Part shown: positions 34,080 through 47,071 of the stretch, one piece after another | Position numbering within the stretch: position 1 is the first letter of the stretch | Layout of the letters: every line of letters starts with the position of its first letter | Source of the DNA: Harmonia axyridis | Lineage: Eukaryota > Arthropoda > Insecta > Coleoptera > Coccinellidae | DNA: 64,000 nt | NCBI RefSeq assembly: GCF_914767665.1 | Contig: NC_059504.1 | Location: 28,994,001-29,058,000, forward strand | Direction of reading: 5' to 3' | The notes under the pieces: model-generated | What the model was told of the DNA's origin: nothing | Seen by the model: the letters and a program-made list of their open reading frames with translations, nothing else | Databases searched by the model: none | Position numbers and translations under genes: made by a program

Positions 34080-36690
34080 TTCACTTCCCTTCAGTAATAT
34101 GTAACACCTATTGTCCGCATTCGTCCATTACAGGGCGATTAAAGTATTATTTCATGGTTCGGTTGAAATGTTTTAAGATTGAAGGAGATTAGATACTTTT
34201 GTGCGTTGCATCAGATATTCATGTATCAGGTACGTCGATCAATATTAGGGACGCTCTGGTAAAACGCAATGGGGCTGCTGGATTAGGGATTAACCTTAGC
34301 ATCATTGGCAATTCAATCCGAGAACCAATTTGGATCGTTCGAACTTGCCGCAGAAAAAAATGTTGAATTTTAGAATTAAGATATACGACCTAAATAAGAG
34401 AAGAAGAAGAAGGAATTTTCATAATTCAAAATCATCTGCGATGAAAGGAAAATAATAAAAGTAGTCTTCGCGGGATTCCTTTCGAAGAGTTCAGAAACCA
34501 AACCAAAAGAATTCTTTAAGAAAGAAAAAACGAGTAGGTATACGAAAAAATGACCTTATGCTCTTAGTCAAAATTAACCATTTTCTAGATGTTTTGCTTC
34601 ATACTTTTTTCGTTACAATGTATCTATAGGTACAGGTAAATTTTTCATTTGGTAATTTAGAGAAATTTCAGAGATTTTTGGGTTATTGAATTTATTGAAC
34701 TCGATTACAATAGACTAATGAATCATAATCATAATTACAATATGCTATTGCAGTGTAGGTCCCTTCCAGGAACCTGGTGAAATAGGTCAAAGGAGATTTG
34801 ACGTTGCAAGTTATAATAATAGTTTATTCATGCAGTTAGTTGATTGAAAAATATGTCAATTTGCTCTTTTAAAAATGAAATATATTATATGAAATAAGGG
34901 TATGATTATATGTATATTATGTGCCAACGTAATTTGAAAAATAATTCATTAAATTTCTTTGATTTTCGTAATATATTGATGAATGTTGTGTCTGTAATCC
35001 CAAAGATATCCATTAAAAAAGTCGACTTTTTATTGGAATTGTAAGACCTCAATAAGAGTATGAATATTCATTTTCAATGATGATCACTTTTTTGAGTTAG
35101 TTGCTCCTCGCTAATCACATCAATAAATCAAAATATTAATTTATTAATATGGAAATAGATCAAATCGTAATTGTATTTCTGATAAGAATTTCCATCAAGT
35201 TAGAATCCGAGCCTTCTACGACATATGAAAAGTATTATCAACCTCTACTAATGTCGAGTTTCGATGTGAGAAAAGTTCTCTCAGTTTTTTGAGTAATTTA
35301 TAATATTATATTTATTCTTCATCAACATAATAATTATATTTTCCCCTATACATAACAACATAAAAAGCTTCAATGAAATAATATTAATTAAAGTTGAAAT
35401 GTATGAAACGTTTGTTCATTTTATCTGTTGTTATCAGATGACAACTAGCATAACAAGTGATTTGTAAATAATTATTTGAACCAGAATAAACAAATCCGGT
35501 ATTAACAAAAAATTTTGGGAAGAGCTACCAGACACTTCGACTTTGCACGTGTTCGTGTATATTCCCTTGTTCTTTATGAAAATTTTGTTTATTCATTACC
35601 GTTTTATATTATGTCAATACTTTGACGGCTATGATCAAATCAGAAAATTCATATACTGCTTTCATTTACAGAGGATTAAGTCATCAATCACTTGTGATAT
35701 AGGGTGTCAATAGGGTTGATGGTATAATTGGAATAGCAAAATATCAGAATAATTAAATCAGCCCAAATAGCAATTTGAAATTAATAATACTAGTAAAGAT
35801 AAAAAACAAAAAAAAATCTTTTATTTTCGGGCGATAATCATATTAACTTAGAGATGATCGTTAACAGTATGTTGTTGGTTTATTATTTAAAATGATAGTG
35901 ATGTAAGGTATAGTTGCGGGTACCTAATAAGGACTAAGTAACGAAAATACTAATTATATTGAAATATCAAACTTGTAGGTAGCTTATAAACATAGAAGGC
36001 ACCTTGAAACTTATTTGGACTCGTTAGCTGTAGTTGAAGTAATTTTCGCGAAAATCGGATTGGTAGGGGAGATCCTATAATGGTCTCCTTTTTTGACAGT
36101 TCTAGACTTTTTTGAGACATCATTTGAAGAGTGTCAAATACATAACGACTATAATTATTTGCAAATGAACAGTGGGAAATTTGGCTATCACTCGACCACC
36201 TATAACTAATGTTCTTCACCCATAATTCCCAAAAATAAGTTTCTTACGAAGAAACGAACGCAAAATAATTTTTTATGTTGCTAAATGTTGACACTTTGCT
36301 TAGAAAAAAAATCATACAGTCACAACAGATGTACCACTCCCCAATTAAAAATTAACCTCATACTCTGGTCAAACTATTTTATGTGGACAATTCTGCATAG
36401 CCAGAGACATTGTTCATATTTCTAATGAATTCTCAAGATAAGCTCATCATCAAGGAGTCGGAATAGGTTTTAGAAATTATGTCTGGATCGAACACAAAGT
36501 ATTGAACTTTTGTCAATTCGAATGAAGAATCCTCAGAGTTGTTTCGGGAACAATTTCTAATGATAACACTGAATATCTATAGAACTGAGTATATATGTGG
36601 TAAGATAATCGCTCTGCAGAACATATTTTTCAGAACATGAAGCGAATATTCGCAATATTTTGAAAAGTAACAACTAAAAACAACATCATA
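34080..36690. other. intergenic, no gene seen
   Basis: AT-rich DNA with scattered short frames and no recognised family. The stretch 34235-34350 is mildly GC-richer. Nothing else supported. Confidence 0.4.
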
Positions 36691-39145
36691 TAAATATCTA
36701 AATTATGAAATCATTGTGCCAAAACTTTCACTGATACCTATATTTTTTCGCTATATATTTTTTTGTCTAGAAATACAATTCCTCCTGACGAAATATCAAA
36801 ACCAACCAAAAGAAAAATAAATAATCCAAAGTGTACAATCGAGTGAACGGAATAAATATCAAAACTATATTTCCTGATTGGTGTCTCATAGTTCGAAAAA
36901 ATATCTGAATTTACAAACTTACACTCAGAACCGAAGCGTGGGTAAAATTTTTGGTTAGACAATTTACTTATAACTTCATTTGGGAATTAAGGGATCAAAG
37001 CAAAAATTTGATTTTTGTAATGTTATTACAATAAATAATATAATCAGATTATATATCCAACAAAAGAGAATGAAATAAAATAAACGAGTTACGTGACGAG
37101 CAAAAACACTTTGAACATAATGAAAAGCACTAAATATATCCATATCCCCAGCATATGGAAGAACGAAAAATTTGTTCGAGGAACTATGTTCCTTAAAAGT
37201 AAAATGTTTATCTGCTTTAGTCACAAAGTTTTTTATGGTAGTAATTCCCTCTTTCGCCCATGATGAATAATCTCCGAAGAGCATATAGGGAAAACAGTAC
37301 AGTTTGTTTGTTGTTCTACATCCACACAAGCCTTGTGGATTTATCTTATCATTTCACATTAAAATGTTGCCATTTTTTCAAAACCGAGCGTTAATGACTT
37401 TTAGGCTTGTCTATACTCACACTTGGCCACTGCTTACACTACCTCAGGTTAACTGAAACGAAGTTCCTCTGTTATGATATACAGAGATAGCACTCTCAAC
37501 AGGTAGCCATACATCACATATCCTACTCTTCTGTGAAATGGATATGCAAATCGTTATTTACAATTGGAATAACAATTTTAGAGAATTTAATTCTATCTTT
37601 TGTTTGATGGTTACTCTAATCAATACATGATTATTTTGAATTATAAAGGTCAAAAGAGTCTTCTTGATAAATGTACTCCAATATGAATATCTAAACTTTG
37701 TAAATGAAATGTAAATTTTATTGTACCAAAATCGCTAATGACCCAGGTGTCGAAGAGAAATTTATAAATAAAAATAAAAAATTATAACGTCGTCCTGTCA
37801 AAACCTCCACTATTCCGAAATATCTCTTTGATATAAACTTTTTTGTATGGAAATGCAATTCCAATGAGAAAAGATGAAAACCAACCAAAAGAAAAATAAA
37901 TTATCCAAAACTGTACAATTGAATAAATGGCTAATTAATTACCTATACCAAATATCAAATTGATATATCAGATAGTGAAAGTTTTGGCACAGTGATGACA
38001 TAATATTGATATTTCTTCCTCTACTAATTATAAAAAATAGTATAGTAGTTCATTATTGAATTTCCTACCTTGTCACGTTTCGCAACTGCTTACTACCTTA
38101 GGTTAACTGAAAAGGAAGTTCCTCTGTTATGATTTACAGAAAAAGCAATTTCAACAGATAGCCATAGATCTCCTCTCTTACTCTCCTGTGAAATCGATAT
38201 GCAAATCATCATTTACAATTGAAATAACAAGTTTAGAGAATTTATTTCAATCTTTTGGTTGATGATGACTCTGATCGAGAAATTATTACTTTCAATTATA
38301 AAGGTTAAATGAGTCTACTCGATGAAGGCAGTCCAATGTAAATATCAGAATTATGACGTCATTCTGCCAAAACCTTCACTATCTGAAATATCATTTTGAT
38401 ATAAACTTTTTTTGTATAGAAATGCAATTCCAACTGAGAAAATATCAAAACTAACCAAAAGAAAAATAAATTATTCAAAACTGTACAATTGAGTAATCGG
38501 CTAATAAATTATACCAAATATCAAAGAGATATATCAGATAGTGAAAGTTTTGGCACAGTGATGACATAATATTGATATTTCTTCCTCTACTAATTATAAA
38601 AAATAGTATAGTAGTTCATTATTGAATTTGCCTACCTTGTCACGCTTCGCAACTGCTTACTACCTTAGGTTAACTGAAAAGGAAGTTCCTCTGTTATGAA
38701 TCACAGAAAAAGCAATTTCAACAGATAGCCATAGATCTCCTCTCTTACTCTACTGTGAAATCGATATGCAAATCATCATTTACAATTGAAATAACAAGTT
38801 TAGAGAATTCATTTCAATCTTTTGGTTGATGATGACTCTGATTGAGAAATTATTACTTTTAATTATAAAGGTTGAATGAGTCTACTCGATGAAGGCAGTC
38901 CAATGTAAATATCAGAATTATGACGTCATTCTGCCAAAACCTTCACTATCTGAAATATCATTTTGATATAAACTTTTTTTGTATAGAAATGCAATTCCAA
39001 CTGAGTAAATATCAAAACTAACCAAAAGAAAAACAAATTATCCAAAACTGTACAATTGAGTAATCGGCTAAAAATTATACCAAATATCAAAGAGATATAT
39101 CAGATAGTGAAGGTTTTGGTATAATGATGTCATAATATTGATATT
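36690..39145. repeat. tandem array of about 566-bp units, each with an internal palindromic block
   Basis: The marker TCAGATAGTGAAAG recurs at 37968, 38534 and (one base changed) 39100, an exact 566-bp period. The block starting CTTACTACCTTAGGTTAACT recurs near 38090 and 38656, with a diverged copy (CTTACACTACCTCAGG) near 37431. A further diverged palindromic block lies at about 36720-36965. Within each unit about 220 bp (for example 38351-38570) has inverted ends, ATTATGACGTCATTCTGCCA against its partner ending GATGACATAAT. The last two units are nearly identical, so the amplification is recent. The oldest unit is 660 bp and more diverged. Confidence 0.85.
36976..37329 (-). other. unexplained minus-strand frame with a hydrophobic C-terminal segment
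   Basis: About 117 codons, including LPYAGDMDIFSAFHYVQS and a strongly hydrophobic stretch (LFYFILFCWIYNLIILFIVI). The neighbouring minus frame at 36738-36962 has another hydrophobic stretch. Together they could be exons of a decayed multi-pass membrane protein. An insect chemoreceptor is one possibility, but I do not recognise a diagnostic motif. The second frame overlaps the diverged unit of the tandem array. Confidence 0.2.
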
Positions 39146-41380
39146 CTTCATTGCCTTTATTAAGTAGACCCTTTCGACCTTCATAACATTGTTCATCAGT
39201 TGAGATTGGAATAACCTAAGAGCAGTGAATCATAAACTGCAACTAAATTATTTTATTTCAACAACACCTGGTTAAAACCCTTCTCCAATAAAACTCTTCA
39301 CGTATAGGCTTCATGACGGCAACCCCTTGAGCGATTTGACCATGAAAAAAGGTATAAATCACCATCGGCATGAAATCAAAGGGTTGCCGAGGCAAAAATC
39401 ATTGACGATATTGATTTGTCACATGAAAAAACGTAATGTGATGAAAAATTTCAAATATTTATTGGTCCCTATTCCGTTTTATCGTGAACACATGGTGTTC
39501 GTCACGGAATTTCGATGGAATAGCAAGAAAGAAAATTGGAAAAAGGGCTGCGTTATTTAGAGGCGTGTAATTCGTTATATAAAAGAACTAGGTGGAAACC
39601 AATAAATTTTAGGTAAAGGGTGATATTTAACGGTTGGGAGAATTTCATTGTTTGCTGCTGTGGAACAAATGGATCGAATAAGAAAAAATCTCGTTTTCGA
39701 ATTGATAGAAAAATCGAATCATGGGTCGTCGAGAACGAATTTATACCCGACCGGGCCTTGAAGATGACGCCCACAGTTCGTAAGTTTCACTTTAACACTC
39801 AAGGACTGCTCTACCAAACTTAGTATATTATTAAGATGATGTCGGACTGTGGCAGGCTTGTACCTCGAAAACCAATTGTGATATGAAATATTTCGACATT
39901 TTCAAAATATCATTTGACTTCCATTGAGCATGAAATTTTATATTTGCGTATTATCTTCGCCTTCTCCAGTAGCTACTAAATATAAACCCTTTGGGATATT
40001 TATCTTCATTCCTAGACACCGAACCAGTGATTACGTACGATCGGAGGGAAACATGAATTGAATATGTTTGACAATGAACATCTCGAGGAAATCAAAAATG
40101 CGGTTGAAACTTTCAGTTTGTGAGTCTAAGGTTTCTTAGAAGATGCAAGTATGTATAAAAAACATAGCTCCTATTAGCTCTTCTTTTTTTTAACAATGCT
40201 ACAAATTTTACAGAATTTGAAATTTGAACCGGGTTGAAATTTGTCCAGTCAATTGAGTGCTAATATGCATTAAAATACACCCAAATTAAAATACTGCCCA
40301 GTTACCTCAGTGGATGAAGAAAGGTCCTTCTCTACTTGAGGTGGTTCTCAACGATCGAATTTTACCCCCGAGCAATACCTACCATCTGAAACGCCATGTA
40401 CACACATGGAAAACAAACAAAAAACTCTCGACCGAAATATGCCAAATGCGTTAGTCATCAAATTTTCAGGGTTGAGGTATTTATTCTCAAAAATCTGTAA
40501 ATTTCAATATGAAAATAAATTTCATCCGGAATAGATAAATGCAAGATAATGCATAAAAATGGCATTCTGCATAGAATGCCCTTCATTCATGATTCAGTGC
40601 CTAATAAAAAATATTGTGTTGTGTTAAATTATTACATCATTCTATGTACTGCTTACTGATAAGATTTGCTGATATGTCCATCACGGTGTATGGAAATCCT
40701 TTTGTAGTTCAAATTTCAGTTTAAGTGAAGAAAGTACAAATTATGCAACCATAGTCTTGGAAACTCTAAACTTCTAAGGAGACCAACTAGTATATCCAGC
40801 ATCAGCGAAAAGTTAAACATCGAATAATGTAAGAATATTGCACGAATTCTGTATTGATGATTTGATTTAGTTCACCAATAAGTATCCTGAATAAATTATA
40901 ATTTTATGGTAAGGTAAGAGTTATTATCGCCTTCCATTAATTAATAACCAGGAAGGACCCTTCGCAATTGAGGCATCATTGATGTGAATATAGTCCTTCC
41001 AATGCAATTAATGGTTCCGATGACATTTTCCAGGATGTATATCATTCACCTGTTAGCTAAGATTGAATTTTCCACGAATATAATGAAAAACTGAGCAAAT
41101 ATGCGATCTAACCCAATCGAAATGTCGTTGCCGTTTACGTGAGAATGCTATAAATCAAACATTATTTTTTTTAACAGTTACCAATGAACTAACTTTTCAG
41201 TAGGGGTATTTGTATAACTTATTCATGTATAGCAATAACCATGAATTGAATTCATATGCTCAGATATATCTTTGATTTATTATTGAATGAATTATGTGAT
41301 TTCATTTAGGTTTAACTTGCTTTTAATGTCGTTTTCTATTTCAATATACAAGAAAATTTATTTATTATTCACATAGAAAA
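39146..41380. other. intergenic, no gene seen; one short inverted repeat
   Basis: CGGCAACCCCTTGA at 39317-39330 pairs (one mismatch) with TCAAAGGGTTGCCG at 39376-39389. The frames at 39327-39823 on both strands are unassigned. The remainder is AT-rich and featureless. Confidence 0.35.
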
Positions 41381-42060
41381 ATCTAGTTGAATATTTCTGT
41401 AACTAGATAAAGCTGAAGAGTATCAAGTGGTCGAATTTCTGAATTAATTTTAAGTTCAATTCGAAATGCCTTCCGATCATTTCTGAACAGTAATAGTTCC
41501 TTTGCCCAACATTTTTTCCCATAATAATAATAATAATGATTTATTGCCTTCATATTTACATGGTTTGTCAACTACAGTCTATCAGAGAGCAAAAGTCAAC
41601 TTTGTTCAACCTATTATTTGAGACAACACTAAAAAATTTGGAAGTAGCTAGTTCTGTTTATTTCCAAATATGTACTAATTTGACTGTCTTGCTGGAATTA
41701 CATTTGAGACAATTTGCAGCAAACTATCTTTTGATTTTTTTAATTCTATTATGTCTTGGAGATTATTTTCCAATCATATTACAATAGTTTGGACAGTAGG
41801 TTGGCACGAAATCGTAGAGGAAAACAAATCAGATCAATGAATCAAAAATTAATTCAAACAAGAGTAGAGGCACAAGCAATTACAATTTTCAATGTTTATA
41901 TCATTGATGTAGATAATGAAAATTATTGGTTTCAGCACGTATCCTAGGGGCACACCACGGGTTATTTCATGTTCTGAAGACTAGATATCATTCAAGTTTA
42001 TCTTTTGAGTCCTACGTTTTTCCAGAAAGAATCCAACAATTTGAGAACAGTTCCTTTAAA
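41380..42060 (-). mobile_element. decayed LINE reverse-transcriptase fragment
   Basis: On the minus strand, 42050-41850 gives FKGTVLKLLDSFWKNVGLKR then ITRGVPLGYVLKPIIFIIYI followed by ND. This matches the RT block normally read as GVPQGSVLGPxLFxIYIND. Weaker similarity continues to about 41400, after loss of the catalytic YADD block. The frame is broken. A short ATT/AAT microsatellite lies at 41520-41537. Confidence 0.6.
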
Positions 42061-42219
42061 CCTATAGGAAAATAGTTTCTCCTCTAGAAGATCATCACCT
42101 AAGAATCTGAGCATTCAAGGAAATAACACCTGAAATTAAAAAAAAAAGATGAACAATTGAACAAATTTTGATCATTTTGATTAATACCAAAATTCGTGCG
42201 GAAACTCAACCACTTAAGG

Positions 42220-42870
42220 AAGCACACTATTTTTCTCACTAGGTTCTTCAGTACCAATTCATTTTGATTCTCAGCGGAAAGCTCTCTATCGATTCTTTAA
42301 TTTTGCATTCTCAAATTCTTTCATTTTTTTGGAGGAATATTTGTATGGCAGTTTCGACAAAAACATGTATACCTAGTTTCTGAATTATATGCATTTGAAA
42401 ATTGAAAGATTTTTCAATTGTATCTCAATTATTCCAAAGATGAATTCAAAAATTTTTCAAATTTTCACATTCTGATGAAAAATATAATCTAATAAGAGTT
42501 CAAAAAAAAAAAAAAAAACATCATTCTCGTGTATTTCAAGTTGAGAATTCAGAATGAATGAAAATATTACCAAGAAAGCGATAAATCACAATTGACATAA
42601 AATAGTGTTTTTAAAAATTGGTAGTTCCATGATAAAAATTTTGAAATTCTTCATTGACATAATATGCAATTGAGATACGATTGAAAAAAATTTTCATTTC
42701 TCCAAATGAAAACTACAAATTTTTTTGTGACAAGAATTAATGAATTATTTCTCAACTGCAATACGAAATTTGAAGAATCGATTAAGCGATTTCTGCACAG
42801 GCACATAATCAGATAAATCTTCACTGAAGAACCAAATGCTATTCACTCATTCATCCCTTCCAATCAGGTT
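42220..42870. repeat. decayed palindromic repeat
   Basis: The segment 42235-42480 is an imperfect inverted copy of 42600-42860 (shared cores TTTTTCAATTGTATCTCAATT and GGTTCTTCAGT against their inverses). A run of 15 or more A lies at 42506-42520, in the centre. Probably an old palindromic MITE. Confidence 0.5.
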
Positions 42871-43600
42871 TGTTCACCGAAACGAATACCAGAATGTGTT
42901 GAATCACGAGATATTCTTTTTCTCTTTTTTCGAGTTCTCCAGAAGTAATACTTTGTCTGGATTGTTTTATGTGAGCTACCCTGTAGATTATTGTAGCTAC
43001 AGAATCAAGACATTTTAACCTTCATAGAAATGTTTTAAAATAAATGTTATTTGGATGGTTTAACTTCTGTTTATTGAATTTTTATGCGCCGAATACATAT
43101 ATTTCACTTTTTTTCATTGACCAATAGTAAAAAGCTTTCATGAAAACATTTTGAACTTTGAACTTTAGCTGAATACTGAGTTGTTATTTTAATTTAAAGA
43201 CGAATGTAATTTTCCTGCACTAATATGTGAATTATCGTTTGTAACATTCGCTCTTGCCTTTTTATCGAAAGTCATAAACTTATTACATTATAAAATATAT
43301 TCTATATGTGTCGAATAGTTTCAATTTTTAACGTTAAACCTGTATGTTTTTCTTTGTTGTGAAAGAAATTTTAAAATGTAATATTGCATAAGAAAAAATA
43401 ATATTGTGAATTGTACTGTCATGGTTACCGCAATCTTTTATTTACTACTGTAGAAACAATAGGCTTCAATTCAAAGAGTAAAAAGAAAATAACTTTTCTT
43501 CGATACATTTCAACCAACACGCCTTTATTTTTATTACGGACCATTTAACAATGAATCAGGAAATTGAAAAATTCATAGAAAAAATTGTTTTTGCCGCACT
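42871..43600. other. AT-rich intergenic sequence upstream of tap
   Basis: No gene or clear repeat. CTACCCTGTAGATTATTGTAG near 42976 resembles a repeat terminus. Sequence closer to 43560 includes a Sox-like AACAATG. Confidence 0.35.
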
Positions 43601-43619
43601 ACAAGGATTTGAGGGCTGC

Positions 43620-43879
43620 AACAGGCATTCACAACAAGTACCCCATCAGTCAGGGAATAGGGTGGTAGCTAGTGGCCAATGACGTACTTCCTTACGTGCC
43701 TCGAACGTTAAGTTAAACGGTAGAGGGGTGGGCCACCTATAAAATCAAACACCCTTTATACTCATTTAGTTGATATTTTATTCCATCCTTAGTGGTTTCG
43801 CCAGACGGACTAGCTAATGCAGAACGGAAACAGTGCTTGGAGATGATAGTGTAGTGATAGTTTATGAATACCTTAATAG
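43620..43879 (+). promoter_or_regulatory. tap: probable tap promoter and non-coding first exon
   Basis: A GC-richer segment precedes the bHLH gene. It has a CCAAT motif (GGCCAATGACG, about 43675), a TATA box TATAAAA at 43738-43744 and Inr-like starts at 43764 (TCATTT) or 43768 (TTAGTT, 30 bp below the TATA). The presumed 5' UTR exon would end at 43879, before GTAGGTG. The matching acceptor, TTAATTTCAG, sits at 45448-45457, one base before the start codon. This pairing is inferred from sequence only. Confidence 0.5.
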
Positions 43880-45457
43880 GTAGGTGAAATTTTTGCTGGA
43901 GTTGAGCAAGGAATATTTACTATAAACCTAGGATGTTTCGGTAAAAATTTTTAATAACATTTCTGTGTGCGAACTAACCATTGTCAAGGAATGAATACCA
44001 GATACCTATTCAAAAGTGGCTTTTCTTTGATTTTTCATTCAATATTTTGAGAACTTACTCTAAATTTGTTATTAGTTTGGTAGCAATTATTTGGTTTTTT
44101 TCTATTATTCGATTAGCTTTCGCCTATTTTGGCGTAATCTGAAAATACTTAAGTATGAAAGTACTTCGATGCATAAAGTGATTTAAATAAAGGTGGACAC
44201 TCGATTATCTTCACAATTCTAAGAAAAAATTGATAATCCCTATTCCGCTGATCAAATTCAGAAAAAAAAATAGGTTATTTTTTTCAACACCAATGGTTTT
44301 TTCAATTGAATTCGTCTAGATATTTTGAATTGATTCAGTTGACGCTATTGGTATTCATTACTAGTTGCTATAGAATATTAATATTATATCAATTATTAGA
44401 ACTTTACTGGTAATACCAGTGCATTTGACAAAATTTTTGAAAGAGCCCTTTTTTGTGAAGAAAAATTATTTTGCATTCTGAAAATTGTAGTTGTCCTACA
44501 CTATTCGAATGCGTATGATAATGCAAGAAATAGGTATTTAGAATCTATTTCTGAAGTAGGTACCTACTTTAACTGAATGAAATGTTCTTTCTTTTAATAA
44601 AACTTGAGCAAATTTCTTTACGATATAAGAAGTATATGTCGTTTAACATCTAAGAGTATCTTCGGTTCATTTTATAAATTTATTCCATTTGACCTTCATC
44701 CTCAAGACAATGATTTTCAGAAATAGCTTTGCCGCTTCCTTCAAAAAACTCAAGGAATACTTACCATACTAGATATATTTCTTTTAATTTATAATCAAAA
44801 TGATTGTTCATATTTACACAGGATAAAGAAAAGAATATATATTCTTCCAAGAATTGATAATTTGAAATAATTATGTTAATTTCATCAAATTTCCACTATA
44901 CAATTTTGCGTCATATGAAACATTTCAGTGTCTACCTATAGAGAACTAAACTCTATTGTCCATAAAATCTTTATGAAATGTTTAATTTCCTCTTGGAATT
45001 AATGTTGTCATCTTCTGAAAATAAAAAAAATTGAATATACTAAATAGCACGGTACAGGGTATTTATAAATTATGATAATATAAAATGGGCCTTTGGACTG
45101 TTCTATATATCTTTCACTAATATTGGAAACTATTCTATTTCAAAATTGATAGTCATATATTATTGTCTTTTATCAATTATTATTCAAATTATGTGAATTC
45201 TTATGTTTACAAAACCACGATAGGTATTTTGAAAATTTCAAATACCACTACGATATTAAAATAATTTATAAAATTCCTGAGTTTATGTTGAATAAACTTA
45301 AATTCCTGAATGTTACTAATCATTAACAAGAAGTACTGATATCCTCGCATGAATATAATATTCATTCAATACAACGTATTAATAAATATTTTATTTTTGT
45401 TTGTTGTTTTAGTTTTTATTCGATAGTATTAAACTGAAGGTTACTTCTTAATTTCAG
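43880..45457 (+). other. tap: probable 5' UTR intron of tap
   Basis: 1.58 kb between the GTAGGT donor and the TTTCAG acceptor. AT-rich, with a solo repeat end CAGGGTATTTATAAATTATG near 45055 (similar to the one at 24561). No coding content was recognised. Confidence 0.5.
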
Positions 45458-45458
45458 A

Positions 45459-46418
45459 ATGTTCAGATCAAGCTTTGACACTAGCGAAGACAGCATAGAC
45501 TCAGGATTCGAACTGTCCTTCAAATCCGAAACAGCAAATTCATCAACTGAATACTACGACGATAAGAGCGATTACTTCGAGTACGACTGCGAGTACTCAA
45601 CCCAAACCAAAAAAGGCCTCCACACACGTCAAGATATCCCCGATCATTACACGCCGATCAAAAAAGAACCTCAGATAAACCAAGCACTTTACAACCACTT
45701 CAGCCATGCCTTCCAAAACGCCATCGTAGAGCCCAAACGAAAAATCATATATCAAGATGTGCCGGTCAACGATCAAACGCAAAATTTCGATCCAACTGAG
45801 GAATCTGCTTTTGTTAACGGTTTGTATGGAGGCACCGCCGTTACATCCACACCCACGAAGGAGGCCAGGCCGAGGAAGAGGTACGCCACAGGAAGAAATA
45901 GAGTTTCTAGAGCGCGAAGCCCGTCGCAAGTGCAAAAACTGAAGAGAGTGAGAAGGTTGAAAGCGAATGATCGTGAACGAAACAGAATGCACATGCTGAA
46001 CGAGGCGTTGGACAAGCTGCGGTGCGTCTTACCCACCTTTCCTGAAGATACCAAGCTGACGAAGATTGAAACGTTGCGCTTCGCCCACAACTACATCTTC
46101 GCCTTAACAGAAACCTTGAATGACTTCGATAAGTATAGTTGCGGTTCCCAGGACAATGTGATTGTGAATGTGGGAAATGTACAAGTTTCGATCAACAAAT
46201 ATGGAAATTCGATAACTTCGAGAAACTTTCCGGGACAGAGTTTATCTAACGCTGTAGTGACGAGCGGAAGTATAATGAACGCGAGTTTTATGCAAGATTA
46301 TAATAGTGGTGACCGTTTTCATGAAGCAAGCCCGAGGAATTACAATAATAATTGTAATTACGAAAATGATGCATTTTATAACGGTTCCTTCAACTACAAC
46401 GGAAATATGATGTTCTAG
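45459..46418 (+). CDS. tap: neurogenin-family bHLH transcription factor (tap homologue)
   Basis: A single-exon frame of 319 residues. The bHLH domain covers residues about 165-220, with basic region RRLKANDRERNRMH (including the E of the ERNR E-box-contacting motif), helix 1 LNEALDKLRCVLP, loop TFPEDTKLTK and helix 2 IETLRFAHNYIFALTETL. This matches the neurogenin/Tap group more closely than atonal or achaete-scute types. The N-terminus is acidic and Ser-rich (residues 1-50), with a SUMO-consensus-like IKKE at 67-70 and a basic stretch just before the bHLH. The C-terminus is Asn/Tyr/Gly-rich. Such proteins bind E-boxes as heterodimers with Daughterless in neural precursors and differentiating neurons. 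An acceptor directly before the ATG suggests a spliced 5' UTR. The lack of coding introns is usual for this family. Confidence 0.92.
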   Translation: MFRSSFDTSEDSIDSGFELSFKSETANSSTEYYDDKSDYFEYDCEYSTQTKKGLHTRQDIPDHYTPIKKEPQINQALYNHFSHAFQNAIVEPKRKIIYQDVPVNDQTQNFDPTEESAFVNGLYGGTAVTSTPTKEARPRKRYATGRNRVSRARSPSQVQKLKRVRRLKANDRERNRMHMLNEALDKLRCVLPTFPEDTKLTKIETLRFAHNYIFALTETLNDFDKYSCGSQDNVIVNVGNVQVSINKYGNSITSRNFPGQSLSNAVVTSGSIMNASFMQDYNSGDRFHEASPRNYNNNCNYENDAFYNGSFNYNGNMMF

Positions 46419-46664
46419 TGCCTTAATGCCCATTATGGACTCAAGAAACCAGAGCGAAAATAGCCTAAAAATTTTATTTATTTTTTTCGACAATTATACC
46501 ATTATACCAAAGGAAGGTTGCAATTCATATTTTTTATTTTACTTGTCTGTACCTACAATTCAGTGAATGTTTCTAGTCATCTACTCATGTGATTTAAAAT
46601 GTCAATAACTTTATTTTTATATTTTATATTGTATAGAAAAATTTATGATGAGACTTATTTTTGA

Positions 46665-46670
46665 AATAAA
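46665..46670 (+). terminator. tap: poly(A) signal of tap
   Basis: AATAAA followed by a GT-rich stretch (TGTTTTACTGATTGTTTTTG). It gives a 3' UTR of roughly 270 bases. Confidence 0.65.
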
Positions 46671-46799
46671 AGGATATGTTTTACTGATTGTTTTTGCGTT
46701 GATCTAAATATTTTCTGAATCAATAATTGATGAATTATGTGATTGCTAACAGTTCATAAAGAGAACACCATTTTGAATTAGATGAATATCAAACTAAAT

Positions 46800-46937
46800 T
46801 TTAGTAACCACCTTTCAAGTGTGATATCTCGGAACAGGGTGGGCAGAGGAAATTTTGTTATAGGAAAGACCCATTTTAATTTCATACGAGCTTTCACCTC
46901 ACAAATTTTGTCGCATAAATTTAGGAACACCCTGTAT
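46800..46937. repeat. solo CAGGGTG-type MITE half
   Basis: Ends AGGAACACCCTGTATATC. The body contains ATCTCGGAACAGGGTGGGCA. No opposite arm was found. Confidence 0.4.
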
Positions 46938-47071
46938 ATCAAGTTGTACAGAGTATTCCCTCATACTGATGGAAAAAACCTTAAACATCCAAGTTTTAGG
47001 GATTCATCATTCATCGGTACATCTCCTAAAAAAATTCACCCTATAACTTTTCATTTATCTATCTAAATATA

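Noticed and set aside
37439..37446. let-7-like octamer CTACCTCA in the tandem array (also at 1-8 and 60036-60043)
   Set aside because: Isolated copies outside any inferred 3' UTR, consistent with chance.
45597..46090. 131-codon and 105-codon minus frames, and the plus frame at 45757-45942
   Set aside because: Shadows of the tap coding sequence.
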